A stretch of DNA of 64,000 bases from Pedobacter sp. ISL-64 (GTDB lineage Bacteria; Bacteroidota; Bacteroidia; Sphingobacteriales; Sphingobacteriaceae): assembly GCF_018613605.1 (NCBI RefSeq), contig NZ_JAGGPU010000021.1, positions 181,687 through 245,686 of the forward strand. The letters run 5' to 3'. Within the stretch, counting starts at the first letter, position 1; every line of letters starts with the position of its first letter. Position numbers and translations under genes: made by a program. The notes beneath the pieces are model-generated. The model was not told the DNA's origin and did no database searches. It saw only the letters and a program-made list of their open reading frames with translations. Positions 9,723 through 17,719 of the stretch are shown here, one piece after another.

Positions 9723-9746
9723 CTGTCAGATGTTACCGTCTGACAG
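9723..9746. repeat. TGTCAGA-type hairpin between convergent genes
   Basis: Eight-base arms CTGTCAGA (9723-9730) and TCTGACAG (9739-9746) enclose the loop TGTTACCG. It lies between the convergent DUF4159 and Lrp genes and could terminate transcription. A close relative lies at 51555-51578 and shares the flanking TTTTTTCGTG. Confidence 0.75.
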
Positions 9747-9826
9747 GTTTAGAAATTCATTGATTAAGTTTTAATCGCAGCAGATGGTAACACCTGCCGC
9801 CACACTTAAATTGCTGGTTAACCAAT

Positions 9827-10294
9827 CTACAAAGCATACGCGGTTTCGGCTTTAGATTGATTAAGCACCAAAAAGCTCTGAATATTTCCAACATAAGCCA
9901 GTGCACCTATATTATCTCGCAGAAAATTGTTGTAAGACACCATATCGGGCATGGCCACTTTAAGCATAAAATCGAAATGCCCGGTAAGGTGATAACATTC
10001 CATCACTTCTGGGTATTTTTCCATTTCGGTCTTAAATGCCCTTACAATATCTTCCGAATGTGTGGTAAGCTGAATGTGCGGAAAGGCTATAAAATGCGAC
10101 CTCAGTTTATCGATGTCTACAATGGCAACTGTTGATTTGATGTAGCCATTTGCCCGCAGTTTTTTAATGCGGTCTACAATGTGGGTCATGCTTTTTCTAA
10201 GCTTTCCCGAAACTTCTTTATAGGTTAATAATCCATCACGTTGTAAAAGATTTAGGATTTCGATATCAGTCTGATCAACTTTTTGAGGTTGCAT
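9827..10294 (-). CDS. Lrp/AsnC-family transcriptional regulator
   Basis: A 155-residue protein. The N-terminal helix-turn-helix (QTDIEILNLLQRDGLLTYKE, then a recognition helix ending near residue 48) is followed by a RAM/AsnC ligand-binding domain (residues about 65-145, with VMECYHLTGHFDFMLKV). Lrp-type regulators sense amino acids and bind as octamers to several sites. It is divergent from serC, so amino-acid control of serine synthesis is plausible. A 13-base direct repeat upstream, one copy touching its own leader, may be its binding site. The ligand is unknown. Confidence 0.92.
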   Translation of the reverse strand: MQPQKVDQTDIEILNLLQRDGLLTYKEVSGKLRKSMTHIVDRIKKLRANGYIKSTVAIVDIDKLRSHFIAFPHIQLTTHSEDIVRAFKTEMEKYPEVMECYHLTGHFDFMLKVAMPDMVSYNNFLRDNIGALAYVGNIQSFLVLNQSKAETAYAL

Positions 10295-10617
10295 GTAAAT
10301 ACTTAGTGTATAATTGTTTCTTTTTTGTTCGCTTTTGTGAAGACTAAAAATAGTTAAAATAAGGTATATTTATTTAATTTATTGTCGTTATTTAAAAATG
10401 TACTTAGTGTATATATTACAATAATGGTAAAAATTATGGAGTGCAAATAAAAATTATATTCTGTCAGCTTATTTTCCTGCTATGCTAAACCAAACTTTTA
10501 GGATGTTTAGGGTTTGATAAAAAATAATTTTTACCAAAAAAATAAGTTGTTGCAGTATAATTTGCTTAACTACTGATCTTTACGCTGTAATTAATTTAAC
10601 CGAATATTATTTTTCTC
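10295..10617. promoter_or_regulatory. Divergent control region between lrp-like gene and serC
   Basis: This 323-base gap carries the promoters of both divergent genes. The perfect 13-base direct repeat TACTTAGTGTATA occurs at 10300-10312 and 10401-10413, 101 bases apart. The first copy lies within 10 bases of the regulator's start codon. The repeats are plausible Lrp-type autoregulatory sites. The rest is AT-rich with no further clear structure. Confidence 0.55.
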
Positions 10618-11715
10618 ATGCATAAAAAACACAATTTTGGTGCCGGCCCATGCATATTGCCGTCATCTGTAATGGAGCAAGCTGCTCAGGCCGTAATCAA
10701 TTGGGGAGGGATGGGTTTATCTATTTTAGAAGTTTCTCATCGATCGCCAGAATTTGAAGATGTGGTACTTAAAACCCAGCTTTTGGTGCGCGAGTTATTG
10801 TCTGTTCCCGATCACTATTCTGTACTTTTTTTACAGGGTGGGGCCAGTACACAATTTGCTATGGTTCCGATGAATTTTTTGAGTGAAGGAAAAAAAGCTG
10901 CTTATCTTGATACAGGATATTTTGCACAAAAAGCCATTAAAGAGGCCAAATTGTTTGGCGAAGTAGCGATCGTGGCTTCTTCGAAAGATAAAGATTATGC
11001 CTATATCCCGGTTGATTTTAATAATGATAAGCAAGCTGCGTATCTGCACTGTACTTCAAATAATACGATTGAGGGGACAGAAATATTTGATTTCTCTACT
11101 GCGGGTGCGCCGTTGATATGCGATATGTCATCAGATATTTTTTCCAGAAAAATTAACATCACCGATTTTGATCTTATTTATGCTGGTGCCCAAAAGAATA
11201 TGGGGCCAGCTGGGATGACCTTGGTCATTGCTAAAAATGAATTCCTTAACCAGGCAAAAAAAGAAATCCCATCAATGTTGGATTATCGGGTATTCCGCGA
11301 TAATATGAGCATGTACAATACACCACCAGTTTTTTCTATTTATGTGGCCATGCTTAATTTATTGTGGCTGAAAGACCAGGGTGGTGTAAGTGGGATGGAG
11401 CAAAGAAATATAGAAAAGGCAAAATTATTATATGCCGAAATAGACCGTAATCCGCTTTTTTACGGTACGGCCGATGTTGAGCATCGTTCTCGAATGAATG
11501 TTACTTTCTTGGCCATAAATAAAGAGGTAGAAAGCGAGTTTTTAAAGTTTACAGCAGATCAGGGAATTGTAGGTATAAAAGGCTATAGAACAGTTGGTGG
11601 ATTTAGGGCTTCACTTTACAATGCGCTTCCATTATCGAGCGTTGAAGTATTGGTAAATGCAATGGCCAGTTTTGAAAAAATTTACAGTGATAAAACAGTT
11701 CTTGAACTCGAATAA
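10618..11715 (+). CDS. serC: Phosphoserine aminotransferase
   Basis: A 365-residue fold-type I PLP enzyme. It converts 3-phosphohydroxypyruvate and glutamate to phosphoserine in serine synthesis and also serves pyridoxine synthesis. The N-terminus HNFGAGPCILP and the PLP-lysine motif YAGAQKNMGPAGMTLV (the lysine is the Schiff-base residue) are diagnostic of SerC. Length is normal for the family. It is followed after 11 bases by a DUF1015 gene. In many Bacteroidota serA lies between serC and the DUF1015 gene; it is absent here. Confidence 0.95.
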   Translation: MHKKHNFGAGPCILPSSVMEQAAQAVINWGGMGLSILEVSHRSPEFEDVVLKTQLLVRELLSVPDHYSVLFLQGGASTQFAMVPMNFLSEGKKAAYLDTGYFAQKAIKEAKLFGEVAIVASSKDKDYAYIPVDFNNDKQAAYLHCTSNNTIEGTEIFDFSTAGAPLICDMSSDIFSRKINITDFDLIYAGAQKNMGPAGMTLVIAKNEFLNQAKKEIPSMLDYRVFRDNMSMYNTPPVFSIYVAMLNLLWLKDQGGVSGMEQRNIEKAKLLYAEIDRNPLFYGTADVEHRSRMNVTFLAINKEVESEFLKFTADQGIVGIKGYRTVGGFRASLYNALPLSSVEVLVNAMASFEKIYSDKTVLELE

Positions 11716-11726
11716 TCCGTTAAACG

Positions 11727-12848
11727 ATGATAAAAATCTCTCCATTAAATGCATTACAGCCAGGTAAAGACATCTTTGATCTGATGATTTCTGATCAGGT
11801 AAACGGTAAGGTGCATAAAAATGAGCAGCTTTCGTTTGAAGACCTGCTTAATCTATTCGGATGTCCTTTGGATGATCGGCCTGCTATTTATGTTTACGAG
11901 TTCCGTAGCGAATTTGGTATGATGCGGGGGATTTGGGCAGCTACCGATCTCTCTCAAACACCGGTAAATGCAATTAAAAGGCACGAAGAAACAGTATCGT
12001 CGAAAGTAGAATCACTTAAAATAGATCGTAAAAATAAAGCAACGCAAAAATCGCCGATCTTATTGGTCCATAAAAAAGATAAAACTTTAGATGCGCTTAT
12101 TGATTTTGTGGTGCGTACGCGTAAACCTTTAGCAAGTGAATGGTCGCAAATGGGGCATTTCCTTTATCAGGTATTGGAAGAAGATGTTATTGAAAAATTT
12201 GTAGAAGCGTTTATGAAACTTCATGCGGTTTACCTTGCCGATGGTCATCATCGCTTGGAAGCAGCCTGTTCGTTGCAAAAAAACACAGCTCAGCAGATCA
12301 GTTCGCTATTTGTTTCTGCCGATGTAATTTCGATAGGTGCCTTTCACAGAATGGTTTCGGGTGTAGATATTTCTTATTCGCTGCTCATGGAAAAACTGAA
12401 GGCGTATTATTATATCTCAAAAATTCCCAATAACAAAGCTTATAAACCTGATCAGAAGAACAGGTTAGGCCTTTGTTTTAAAGGTGAATGGTACCAACTG
12501 GATTTAAATAAAGCTTCTATTGCATTGTCAGAAGTGCCAGATACGGTGATTTTACAAGATAAAATCCTGTCGGCCGTGCTGGGTATCAATAAACCAAAGG
12601 AAGACGAAAGACTAGTCTGCTTTCCGGATTGCAAATGGTCTCAATTTCTTGAAGCGCTGAATCACGATGAAACGTCAATTGGTTTTTCTCTTTTTCCGAT
12701 GACAGCGGATGCATTTATTACTGCAGCAGAAAAGGGTGAGTTTTTGCCGCCCAAATCTACCTGGATAGCGCCTAAGATCCCTCAGGGATTTATGGCGAGT
12801 AGCCCGGTGGCCATAACGGCGAAAGGAGAACAGGTAAGGGTAAATTAA
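11727..12848 (+). CDS. DUF1015 family protein
   Basis: A 373-residue soluble protein. The motif LADGHHRLEAA is the signature of DUF1015 (SpoOJ/ParA-like annotations exist but are not functionally supported). It is co-transcribed with serC, 11 bases upstream, and conserved linkage to serine synthesis genes is known in Bacteroidota. That suggests a role in serine metabolism, possibly as a kinase-like enzyme, but no reaction can be assigned from sequence. The C-terminal part, near GFSLFPMTADAFITAAEKGEFLPPKSTW, is typical of the family. Confidence 0.85.
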   Translation: MIKISPLNALQPGKDIFDLMISDQVNGKVHKNEQLSFEDLLNLFGCPLDDRPAIYVYEFRSEFGMMRGIWAATDLSQTPVNAIKRHEETVSSKVESLKIDRKNKATQKSPILLVHKKDKTLDALIDFVVRTRKPLASEWSQMGHFLYQVLEEDVIEKFVEAFMKLHAVYLADGHHRLEAACSLQKNTAQQISSLFVSADVISIGAFHRMVSGVDISYSLLMEKLKAYYYISKIPNNKAYKPDQKNRLGLCFKGEWYQLDLNKASIALSEVPDTVILQDKILSAVLGINKPKEDERLVCFPDCKWSQFLEALNHDETSIGFSLFPMTADAFITAAEKGEFLPPKSTWIAPKIPQGFMASSPVAITAKGEQVRVN

Positions 12849-12873
12849 TAGATAAACCTATAAAACAAACGAT

Positions 12874-13020
12874 ATGTTCGATCTCGATTTAGAAAGTATA
12901 GCGCAGATAGGCGCTACCTTTCTGATAATTGCTTTCTTTTTAGTGGCTTTGTACAAAAAGCGCCTTAAAGTAAACAAGAAAAAGAATGATGGAGAGCAAG
13001 ATTACCTGCATTGGCTCTAA
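12874..13020 (+). CDS. Small single-pass membrane protein, unknown
   Basis: A 48-residue frame from ATG 12874 to TAA 13018-13020. It starts MFDLDLESIAQIGATFLIIA, followed by one hydrophobic helix (about residues 10-28), then a Lys-rich cytoplasmic stretch and the end EQDYLHWL. It follows the DUF1015 gene by 25 bases on the same strand, so it is probably part of that operon. The charge pattern (acidic N-terminus, helix, positive flank) is that of a real small membrane protein. I do not recognise a family. Confidence 0.6.
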   Translation: MFDLDLESIAQIGATFLIIAFFLVALYKKRLKVNKKKNDGEQDYLHWL

Positions 13021-13136
13021 ACCTGTTATATTGATTTTAACGGTGGCACGGTATTTTTTTTGTTGTGGTAAATCAATTTAGCTTTACGTTGAGTAAATTT
13101 TATAGTTAATTATGCTATAGCGGTTGATTATAGCAA

Positions 13137-13165
13137 TTTGATTATAGTTAAATTTTATACTTTTG
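13137..13165 (+). promoter_or_regulatory. Possible Bacteroidota-type promoter
   Basis: TACTTTTG at 13158-13165 fits the TAnnTTTG -7 element and TTTG at 13137-13140 fits the -33 element. The spacer is 17 bases, slightly shorter than the usual 19-21. A start about 6 bases on would give a leader of roughly 30 bases before the ATG at 13202. Confidence 0.35.
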
Positions 13166-13201
13166 GGTTATTGATATTTACAATTTAACCTGATATATTT
13201 T

Positions 13202-13993
13202 ATGAAAATGCTTTTTAGAGTTTGCACATTTGCTATTTTAATCTGCTCATCTGTTCTGGCGAGTGCACAAACCGTTACTTTAGATTATTTTTTTAATCGC
13301 GAAACCCGAAAAAATAAAGCTGGAGACGTAGAGCGTTTTCATTATTTATGGGGCAAAAGCGATTATGGGAATTTCTTTATTTTAGGAAACATCTTTAAGA
13401 AACAAGGCTTTAAGTTAGATTCTTTAGAAACGGCTCCTACTACAGCCAAGTTAAAAGGAACTGATGTATATCTAATTGTAGATCCTGATCGACCAAAAGA
13501 AAATCCAAAACCAAATTATATACAGGCGGCAGATATCACTGAAATTTCTGCATGGGTAAAACAAGGAGGTATATTGGTAATGTTTGCTAACGATAGCGCA
13601 AACGTAGAGTTGCCACACTTTAACAAACTAGCGAATGTATTTGGTATGCACTTTAGCAATGAGATGCAAAACCATGTTATTGATGATAAACATTTTGAAG
13701 ATGGTGCCATTTCTACCAAAAACAATCCTGTATTTAAAACGGCGCAAAAAATATTTATGAAAGATGTTTGCGCTATTGAAACCAAGAATGGTGCAAAACC
13801 TGTTTTGAAAAATGCAGCTAATGCAACAGTTATTGCTTCGGCTAAATATGGTAAAGGAACAGTAATTGCCATTGCCGACCCATGGTTGTATGACGAATAT
13901 GTTAACGGACGTTTACCAAAAGAAATGGGTTTCGAAAATGATAAAGCAGCTGCTGATGTAGTGGCATGGTTAAAAAAACTCTCGAAAAAATAA
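13202..13993 (+). CDS. Exported DUF4350-like protein
   Basis: A 263-residue protein with a signal peptide (residues 1-22, cleavage after SVLASA). The mature part is an alpha/beta GATase-like fold: GTDVYLIVDPD, then ISAWVKQGGILVMFANDSANVE, then ATVIASAKYGKGTVIAIADPWLYDEY. This matches DUF4350-type domains. In plant-associated Bacteroidota similar domains are found beside or fused to unsaturated rhamnogalacturonyl hydrolases. Here it stands alone with its own apparent promoter and no glycosidase next to it. A periplasmic binding role is possible; no catalytic residues are evident. Confidence 0.7.
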   Translation: MKMLFRVCTFAILICSSVLASAQTVTLDYFFNRETRKNKAGDVERFHYLWGKSDYGNFFILGNIFKKQGFKLDSLETAPTTAKLKGTDVYLIVDPDRPKENPKPNYIQAADITEISAWVKQGGILVMFANDSANVELPHFNKLANVFGMHFSNEMQNHVIDDKHFEDGAISTKNNPVFKTAQKIFMKDVCAIETKNGAKPVLKNAANATVIASAKYGKGTVIAIADPWLYDEYVNGRLPKEMGFENDKAAADVVAWLKKLSKK

Positions 13994-13998
13994 AGCTA

Positions 13999-14568
13999 TT
14001 AAAGTTTATCTAGTTTAAGATAACCCAAATGAATTTCATCTTCAGGTAAATCGCCTGAAGATGTTTTTATTTCAATATGGTATTTTTTTTTTGATTCTTC
14101 GCTTAAAATATCTTCAATTTTATAAATATCATCTACATCAATGCCATACTTTTCATCAATATGGGCATTGGCGCCTTTTATCGAATTGGTTTTAAAGAAT
14201 ACCGTTTTCTTTGCTTCTTGTATAGCCTTCGCCCTTTCATCATGTACAGATAAAACAATATAATGTTGTTCGTATAGTTGGTTCGATTGGTAGCCACCAA
14301 GGTTAATGAAAAATAGTTTATTAGCAGAAAGGGTAGTATGGTTCTCTCTTAATTTGATGTTAATTTCATAATTATCGACCTTATTCACTTCCCGCCAGCC
14401 ATCTATATGTATACTGGTTCCAGCTTCGGGCCAAAAAGCTTTAATTTCGGGAACAAGTGCTTTAAGCGAATGGGCAATGCCAAAGAAATAATCGTGCTGT
14501 TCTACATTTCTTTTTGGTGCTTTCGATCCCAATAAAAGCATGTATAGTTTAGGTTGTTGTTCGTCCAT
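13999..14568 (-). CDS. DUF1543 domain protein
   Basis: A 189-residue cytoplasmic protein. The N-terminal segment KLYMLLLGSKAPKRNVEQHDYFFGIA and FINLGGYQSNQLYEQHYIVL match DUF1543, a family of unknown function common in Bacteroidota and some Proteobacteria. It converges on the preceding gene with only 5 bases between stop codons and no visible terminator. Confidence 0.8.
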   Translation of the reverse strand: MDEQQPKLYMLLLGSKAPKRNVEQHDYFFGIAHSLKALVPEIKAFWPEAGTSIHIDGWREVNKVDNYEINIKLRENHTTLSANKLFFINLGGYQSNQLYEQHYIVLSVHDERAKAIQEAKKTVFFKTNSIKGANAHIDEKYGIDVDDIYKIEDILSEESKKKYHIEIKTSSGDLPEDEIHLGYLKLDKL

Positions 14569-15040
14569 ATTTAATTGATTGCCTTTTCTTTTAACAGCGT
14601 TAATCAGAATTGGTTTGTGATTTTACATCTTCTTTTAACCACAGAGAACACAAAGGGGACGGCGCAGAGAACACATAGCAGGAGATTATGCAGCACAAAC
14701 CTTTCATTATAAACCCCTGCCCGTTGCAGGCGGGCGATAGCAGTGGATACCGATTCTTTACCGATAAATCGGCACTAATTGGCATCGGCTGGAACGAATA
14801 GCGGGACTACCAAATCCCATGGAATACTGACATTCATTTCCGAAAACTAAAAGCACGATAGACTTCAGTAGAAAAGTCGTCGTCTCGACCGATGCAACGA
14901 GGAGTGGAGAGATCTTTTCAATTCCATCATCCTCCTTACATTTTCCATCGATTTAAAACAATTTCGCTTTTTTAAGATTATATCACCTACAGGTTATCAC
15001 CTGCTATTTTCGCCAACTAAAGAAAACGCGTCAAGAATAA
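14569..15040. other. Intergenic region rich in dispersed-repeat fragments
   Basis: This gap of about 470 bases separates divergent genes. It contains an ACCACAGAGAACACAAAGG tract (about 14639-14657), a palindromic GC-rich piece around GCCCGTTGCAGGCGGGCG (about 14719-14736) and a degenerate GTCAT-type arm (14875-14920). No credible gene is present, and the small open frame on the minus strand covers repeat sequence. Promoters for the flanking genes must lie at its ends. Confidence 0.55.
14875..14920. repeat. Degenerate arm of GTCAT-family repeat
   Basis: The segment GTCGTCGTCTCGACCGATGC continuing to GGAGTGGAGAGATCTTTTC resembles the reverse complement of the right arm of the element at 61712-61800. 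No opposing arm is visible. Confidence 0.5.
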
Positions 15041-16759
15041 ATGAATACAGCTACTGCAAACAAAAGAATTGCCATTATAGGTGGAGGACCCAGTGGTCTG
15101 TTCATGTACAAAAGATTAGTTGAGTCTAACGCCATCAACTTCGAAATAGAGATCTTCGAACGCAAAGACTATTTAGGAGCTGGCATGCCTTATAGTGCTG
15201 AGGGCGCAAATGTAGAGCACATTACTAATGTATCAGATAATGAAATTCCCATCATTTTTAATTCTATAGAAGATTGGGTTAAAATAGCACCTAAAGCGGT
15301 TTTAAAAAAGTTTAACATCAACGAAGCGAAATTTAATGAGTATAAAGTATTGCCCAGATTATTTTTTGGAGAATACTTATCTGCGCAGTTTAATCTGCTG
15401 AAAGATGCAGCGGCGAAAAAAGGGATAAAAACCAATGTGCATTTAAAATGTGTGGTAGAAGATATTATCGATTCTTCTAAAGATAATCAAGTGACTGTTT
15501 GCGTTAAAGATCATCACAAGGCCTATTTCGACCAGGTTATTATTTGTACCGGGCACAATTGGCCTAAAAAATATGAAGGCAAGATTCCCAATTATTTTGA
15601 TTCTCCGTACCCGCCTAAAAAAATATCGTTAAAACTTGACCATGCTGTTGGCATTATGGGTTCATCATTAACGGCGATTGATGCTTTAAGAACACTTGCC
15701 AGACAAAATGGTAAGTTTGAAGACAATGAGGATGGAACCTATCGTTATCATTTAGAAAGCAAAGGCTTTAAAATTGTAATGCATTCCCGTAGCGGTTTGT
15801 TACCCGCTATTCGCTTTCATTTGGAAGATTCGCATTTAGGAAAGGAAGAAACGCTAAGCAAAGCCGAAATTCAGGCGAGTATAGCCAAGAACGGAGGGTT
15901 TTTACCCTTGGACTTTGTATTTGAAAAGAATTTCAAGGAAATGTTTGTAGAAAAAGATCCCGCTTTTTATAAGCAGATTAAAAACATGAATCTCGAGGAA
16001 TTTGTAGAGGCCATGATGGGCTATAGAGAAAAAATGGAACCATTTGATCTTTTTAAAAAAGAATACGATGAAGCCGAAAAATCTATAGAAAAGCGAAAAT
16101 CTATTTATTGGAAAGAAGCTTTAGCAGTTTTAAGCTTTGCGATGAATTATCCTGCTAAGTACCTTTCCGCTGAAGATATGGAACGGCTCCAAAAGGTACT
16201 AATGCCCTTAATTTCTATTGTAATTGCATTTGTACCCCAAAGTTCGTGCAGAGAATTATTAGCACTTCATCAGGCTGGTGTGTTAAGCATTGTCGCCGTT
16301 GGGGATAATGCTGAAGTAGAACCGTTAAAAACGGGCGGGGCCGATTATCATTATAAGGTAGATGATCAAGAGATAACCGTTCACTTTGATACCTTTATCG
16401 ATTGTGTTGGTCAGCCACATCTTTCTTTCGATGATTTTCCATTTAAAAGTTTAATCAAGAATGGAACGGTTAGTCCGGCCATGTTACAATTCCAGTCTGC
16501 TGAGAGCGGAAAAGCAGACATGAAGCATAATGATTTAGTGATAAGGAAAGGCAATACTTACTTTTTAACTGTGCCTGGTATTACCATCAATGATCATTTT
16601 CAGGTGGTTAATGAAGCGGGGGAGGTGAATGAAAGAATCTATATTATGGCCGTTCCGTACATTGGTGGTTATAACCCCGATTATTCCGGAATCGACTTTT
16701 GTGAGGCTGCATCTGAAGCGGTATTGAAGCGTGTTTTAGAAGAGAACAGGCTCACTTAA
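15041..16759 (+). CDS. FAD/NAD(P)-binding protein
   Basis: A 572-residue protein with an N-terminal Rossmann FAD motif IAIIGGGPSGLFMYKRL (residues about 10-26). A second dinucleotide-type segment, HAVGIMGSSLTAIDALRTL, lies near residues 200-220. This matches the FAD-NAD(P)-binding family (NAD_binding_9 type), distantly related to hydroxyacylglutathione/lysine-oxygenase-like proteins. C-terminal motifs (IYIMAVPYIGGYNPDYSGIDF) are typical of this uncharacterised group. It has no signal peptide. The substrate is unknown and the neighbours give no clue: repeats upstream and a large regulatory gap downstream. Confidence 0.8.
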   Translation: MNTATANKRIAIIGGGPSGLFMYKRLVESNAINFEIEIFERKDYLGAGMPYSAEGANVEHITNVSDNEIPIIFNSIEDWVKIAPKAVLKKFNINEAKFNEYKVLPRLFFGEYLSAQFNLLKDAAAKKGIKTNVHLKCVVEDIIDSSKDNQVTVCVKDHHKAYFDQVIICTGHNWPKKYEGKIPNYFDSPYPPKKISLKLDHAVGIMGSSLTAIDALRTLARQNGKFEDNEDGTYRYHLESKGFKIVMHSRSGLLPAIRFHLEDSHLGKEETLSKAEIQASIAKNGGFLPLDFVFEKNFKEMFVEKDPAFYKQIKNMNLEEFVEAMMGYREKMEPFDLFKKEYDEAEKSIEKRKSIYWKEALAVLSFAMNYPAKYLSAEDMERLQKVLMPLISIVIAFVPQSSCRELLALHQAGVLSIVAVGDNAEVEPLKTGGADYHYKVDDQEITVHFDTFIDCVGQPHLSFDDFPFKSLIKNGTVSPAMLQFQSAESGKADMKHNDLVIRKGNTYFLTVPGITINDHFQVVNEAGEVNERIYIMAVPYIGGYNPDYSGIDFCEAASEAVLKRVLEENRLT

Positions 16760-17064
16760 TAAAATCCACTACTTAGAATTATTACTACATACATTTTTTG
16801 CCGACACGAATGCTGCAGCTAAGAGAAAGCTTGATTTATGAAATCAATTAGTGTTGCTTCTACAAAATACAGCTATTAAAATGGATTATTTATTATTTTT
16901 CAAGGTTATAAATAGTAGCTTTTTTTAACGTAGCTTATTATGTTGATGTTTGATTTATTTGATAATTAAGAACAGAAATTACTTAAAAATAGTATACCTT
17001 ATTTAATTGCTTTTAGAGAAAAAACTGCCTATCTGAGTGCTGGAGCTTGTTTTGTGTAAAAAAA

Positions 17065-17080
17065 CAAACGTTTGCGCTTA
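17065..17080 (+). promoter_or_regulatory. LacI-type operator, copy 1
   Basis: CAAACGTTTGCGCTTA. The perfect 10-base palindrome CAAACGTTTG is extended on its right side by GCGCTTA. The central CG palindrome is typical of LacI-family operators. It shares the asymmetric extension with three other copies in the window. Confidence 0.7.
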
Positions 17081-17329
17081 ATTTGCGAAATGTCTTTTTA
17101 GAATTACAAAATTTATAAAAATGATATAGCATTTATGGACATAAGCGAGCCTGAATATGATTCTTTAAGCCTAATTTCAGTAACCAATCAAACTATCATT
17201 TAAAGCTTTTTCCTTAACAGTTATTCATTATTAGAATATCGTTTATAAAAATTATAAAAATTAGTTGATTAATACCGCCGTTCAATGTGTATAGCCATTT
17301 ATGGCTTAGCTTATTACGCATTTTTTAAG

Positions 17330-17345
17330 CAAACGTTTGCGTTAA
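17330..17345 (+). promoter_or_regulatory. LacI-type operator, copy 2
   Basis: CAAACGTTTGCGTTAA, with palindrome GCAAACGTTTGC at 17329-17340. It lies 265 bases downstream of copy 1 and about 30 bases upstream of the candidate promoter of the SusC operon. Confidence 0.7.
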
Positions 17346-17587
17346 GAAAAAATAAAAAACAACTTTCTTAATATATACCTTGCATTAACAAATCATAACT
17401 AGCCGATATTTTATTTTAGTATTACGAACAAAAAATCTTGTCAACTAGCAGGAAAACAAATAATAAGTAAAATAACCAAAGAACCCCTAACCAAGGTATA
17501 TAACAAACAAGCAAACAAAAACTAATCATTCTTATGCACTATAGGTTGCATTAAGAATTAATATTAATCAATCTTAAACCACATTCC

Positions 17588-17659
17588 ATGATCAAAAATT
17601 TTACTTTTTGTCTTCAGGCATTGCTTTGCCCAAAATCTCAAATAGAGATCATTTCTTAA
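17588..17659 (+). CDS. Possible 23-residue leader peptide
   Basis: A 24-codon frame starting MIKNFTFCLQALLC in the long leader of the SusC operon, about 60 bases before the SusC start. The first residues look like the beginning of a Bacteroidota signal peptide. It may be a decayed remnant of an older SusC start, a translated leader or chance. There is no support beyond position and composition. Confidence 0.25.
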   Translation: MIKNFTFCLQALLCPKSQIEIIS

Positions 17660-17719
17660 TTGCATTTTAACAATCGAGTTTCTTCTTTAAACACTTAAAC
17701 TTTTAATTAAACTAATAAA

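Larger units (their letters stand above)
16760..17719. promoter_or_regulatory. Long control region of the SusC/SusD operon
   Basis: This 960-base AT-rich gap contains two LacI-type operators (17065-17080 and 17330-17345, listed separately). An AT-rich candidate -7 region (TATACCTTGC) lies near 17374, just downstream of the second operator. If used, it leaves a 5' untranslated leader of more than 300 bases, unusually long. A 24-codon frame (17588-17659) lies in this leader. The first 300 bases show nothing clear. Confidence 0.55.

Noticed and set aside
14600..14785. Minus-strand 61-residue frame
   Set aside because: It lies entirely in dispersed-repeat sequence and has no protein features.
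17065..17345. Operators as PurR or CcpA sites
   Set aside because: The palindrome resembles both, but those regulators are not expected in this phylum, and the neighbours are utilisation genes. A LacI-family regulator is named without a specific identity.
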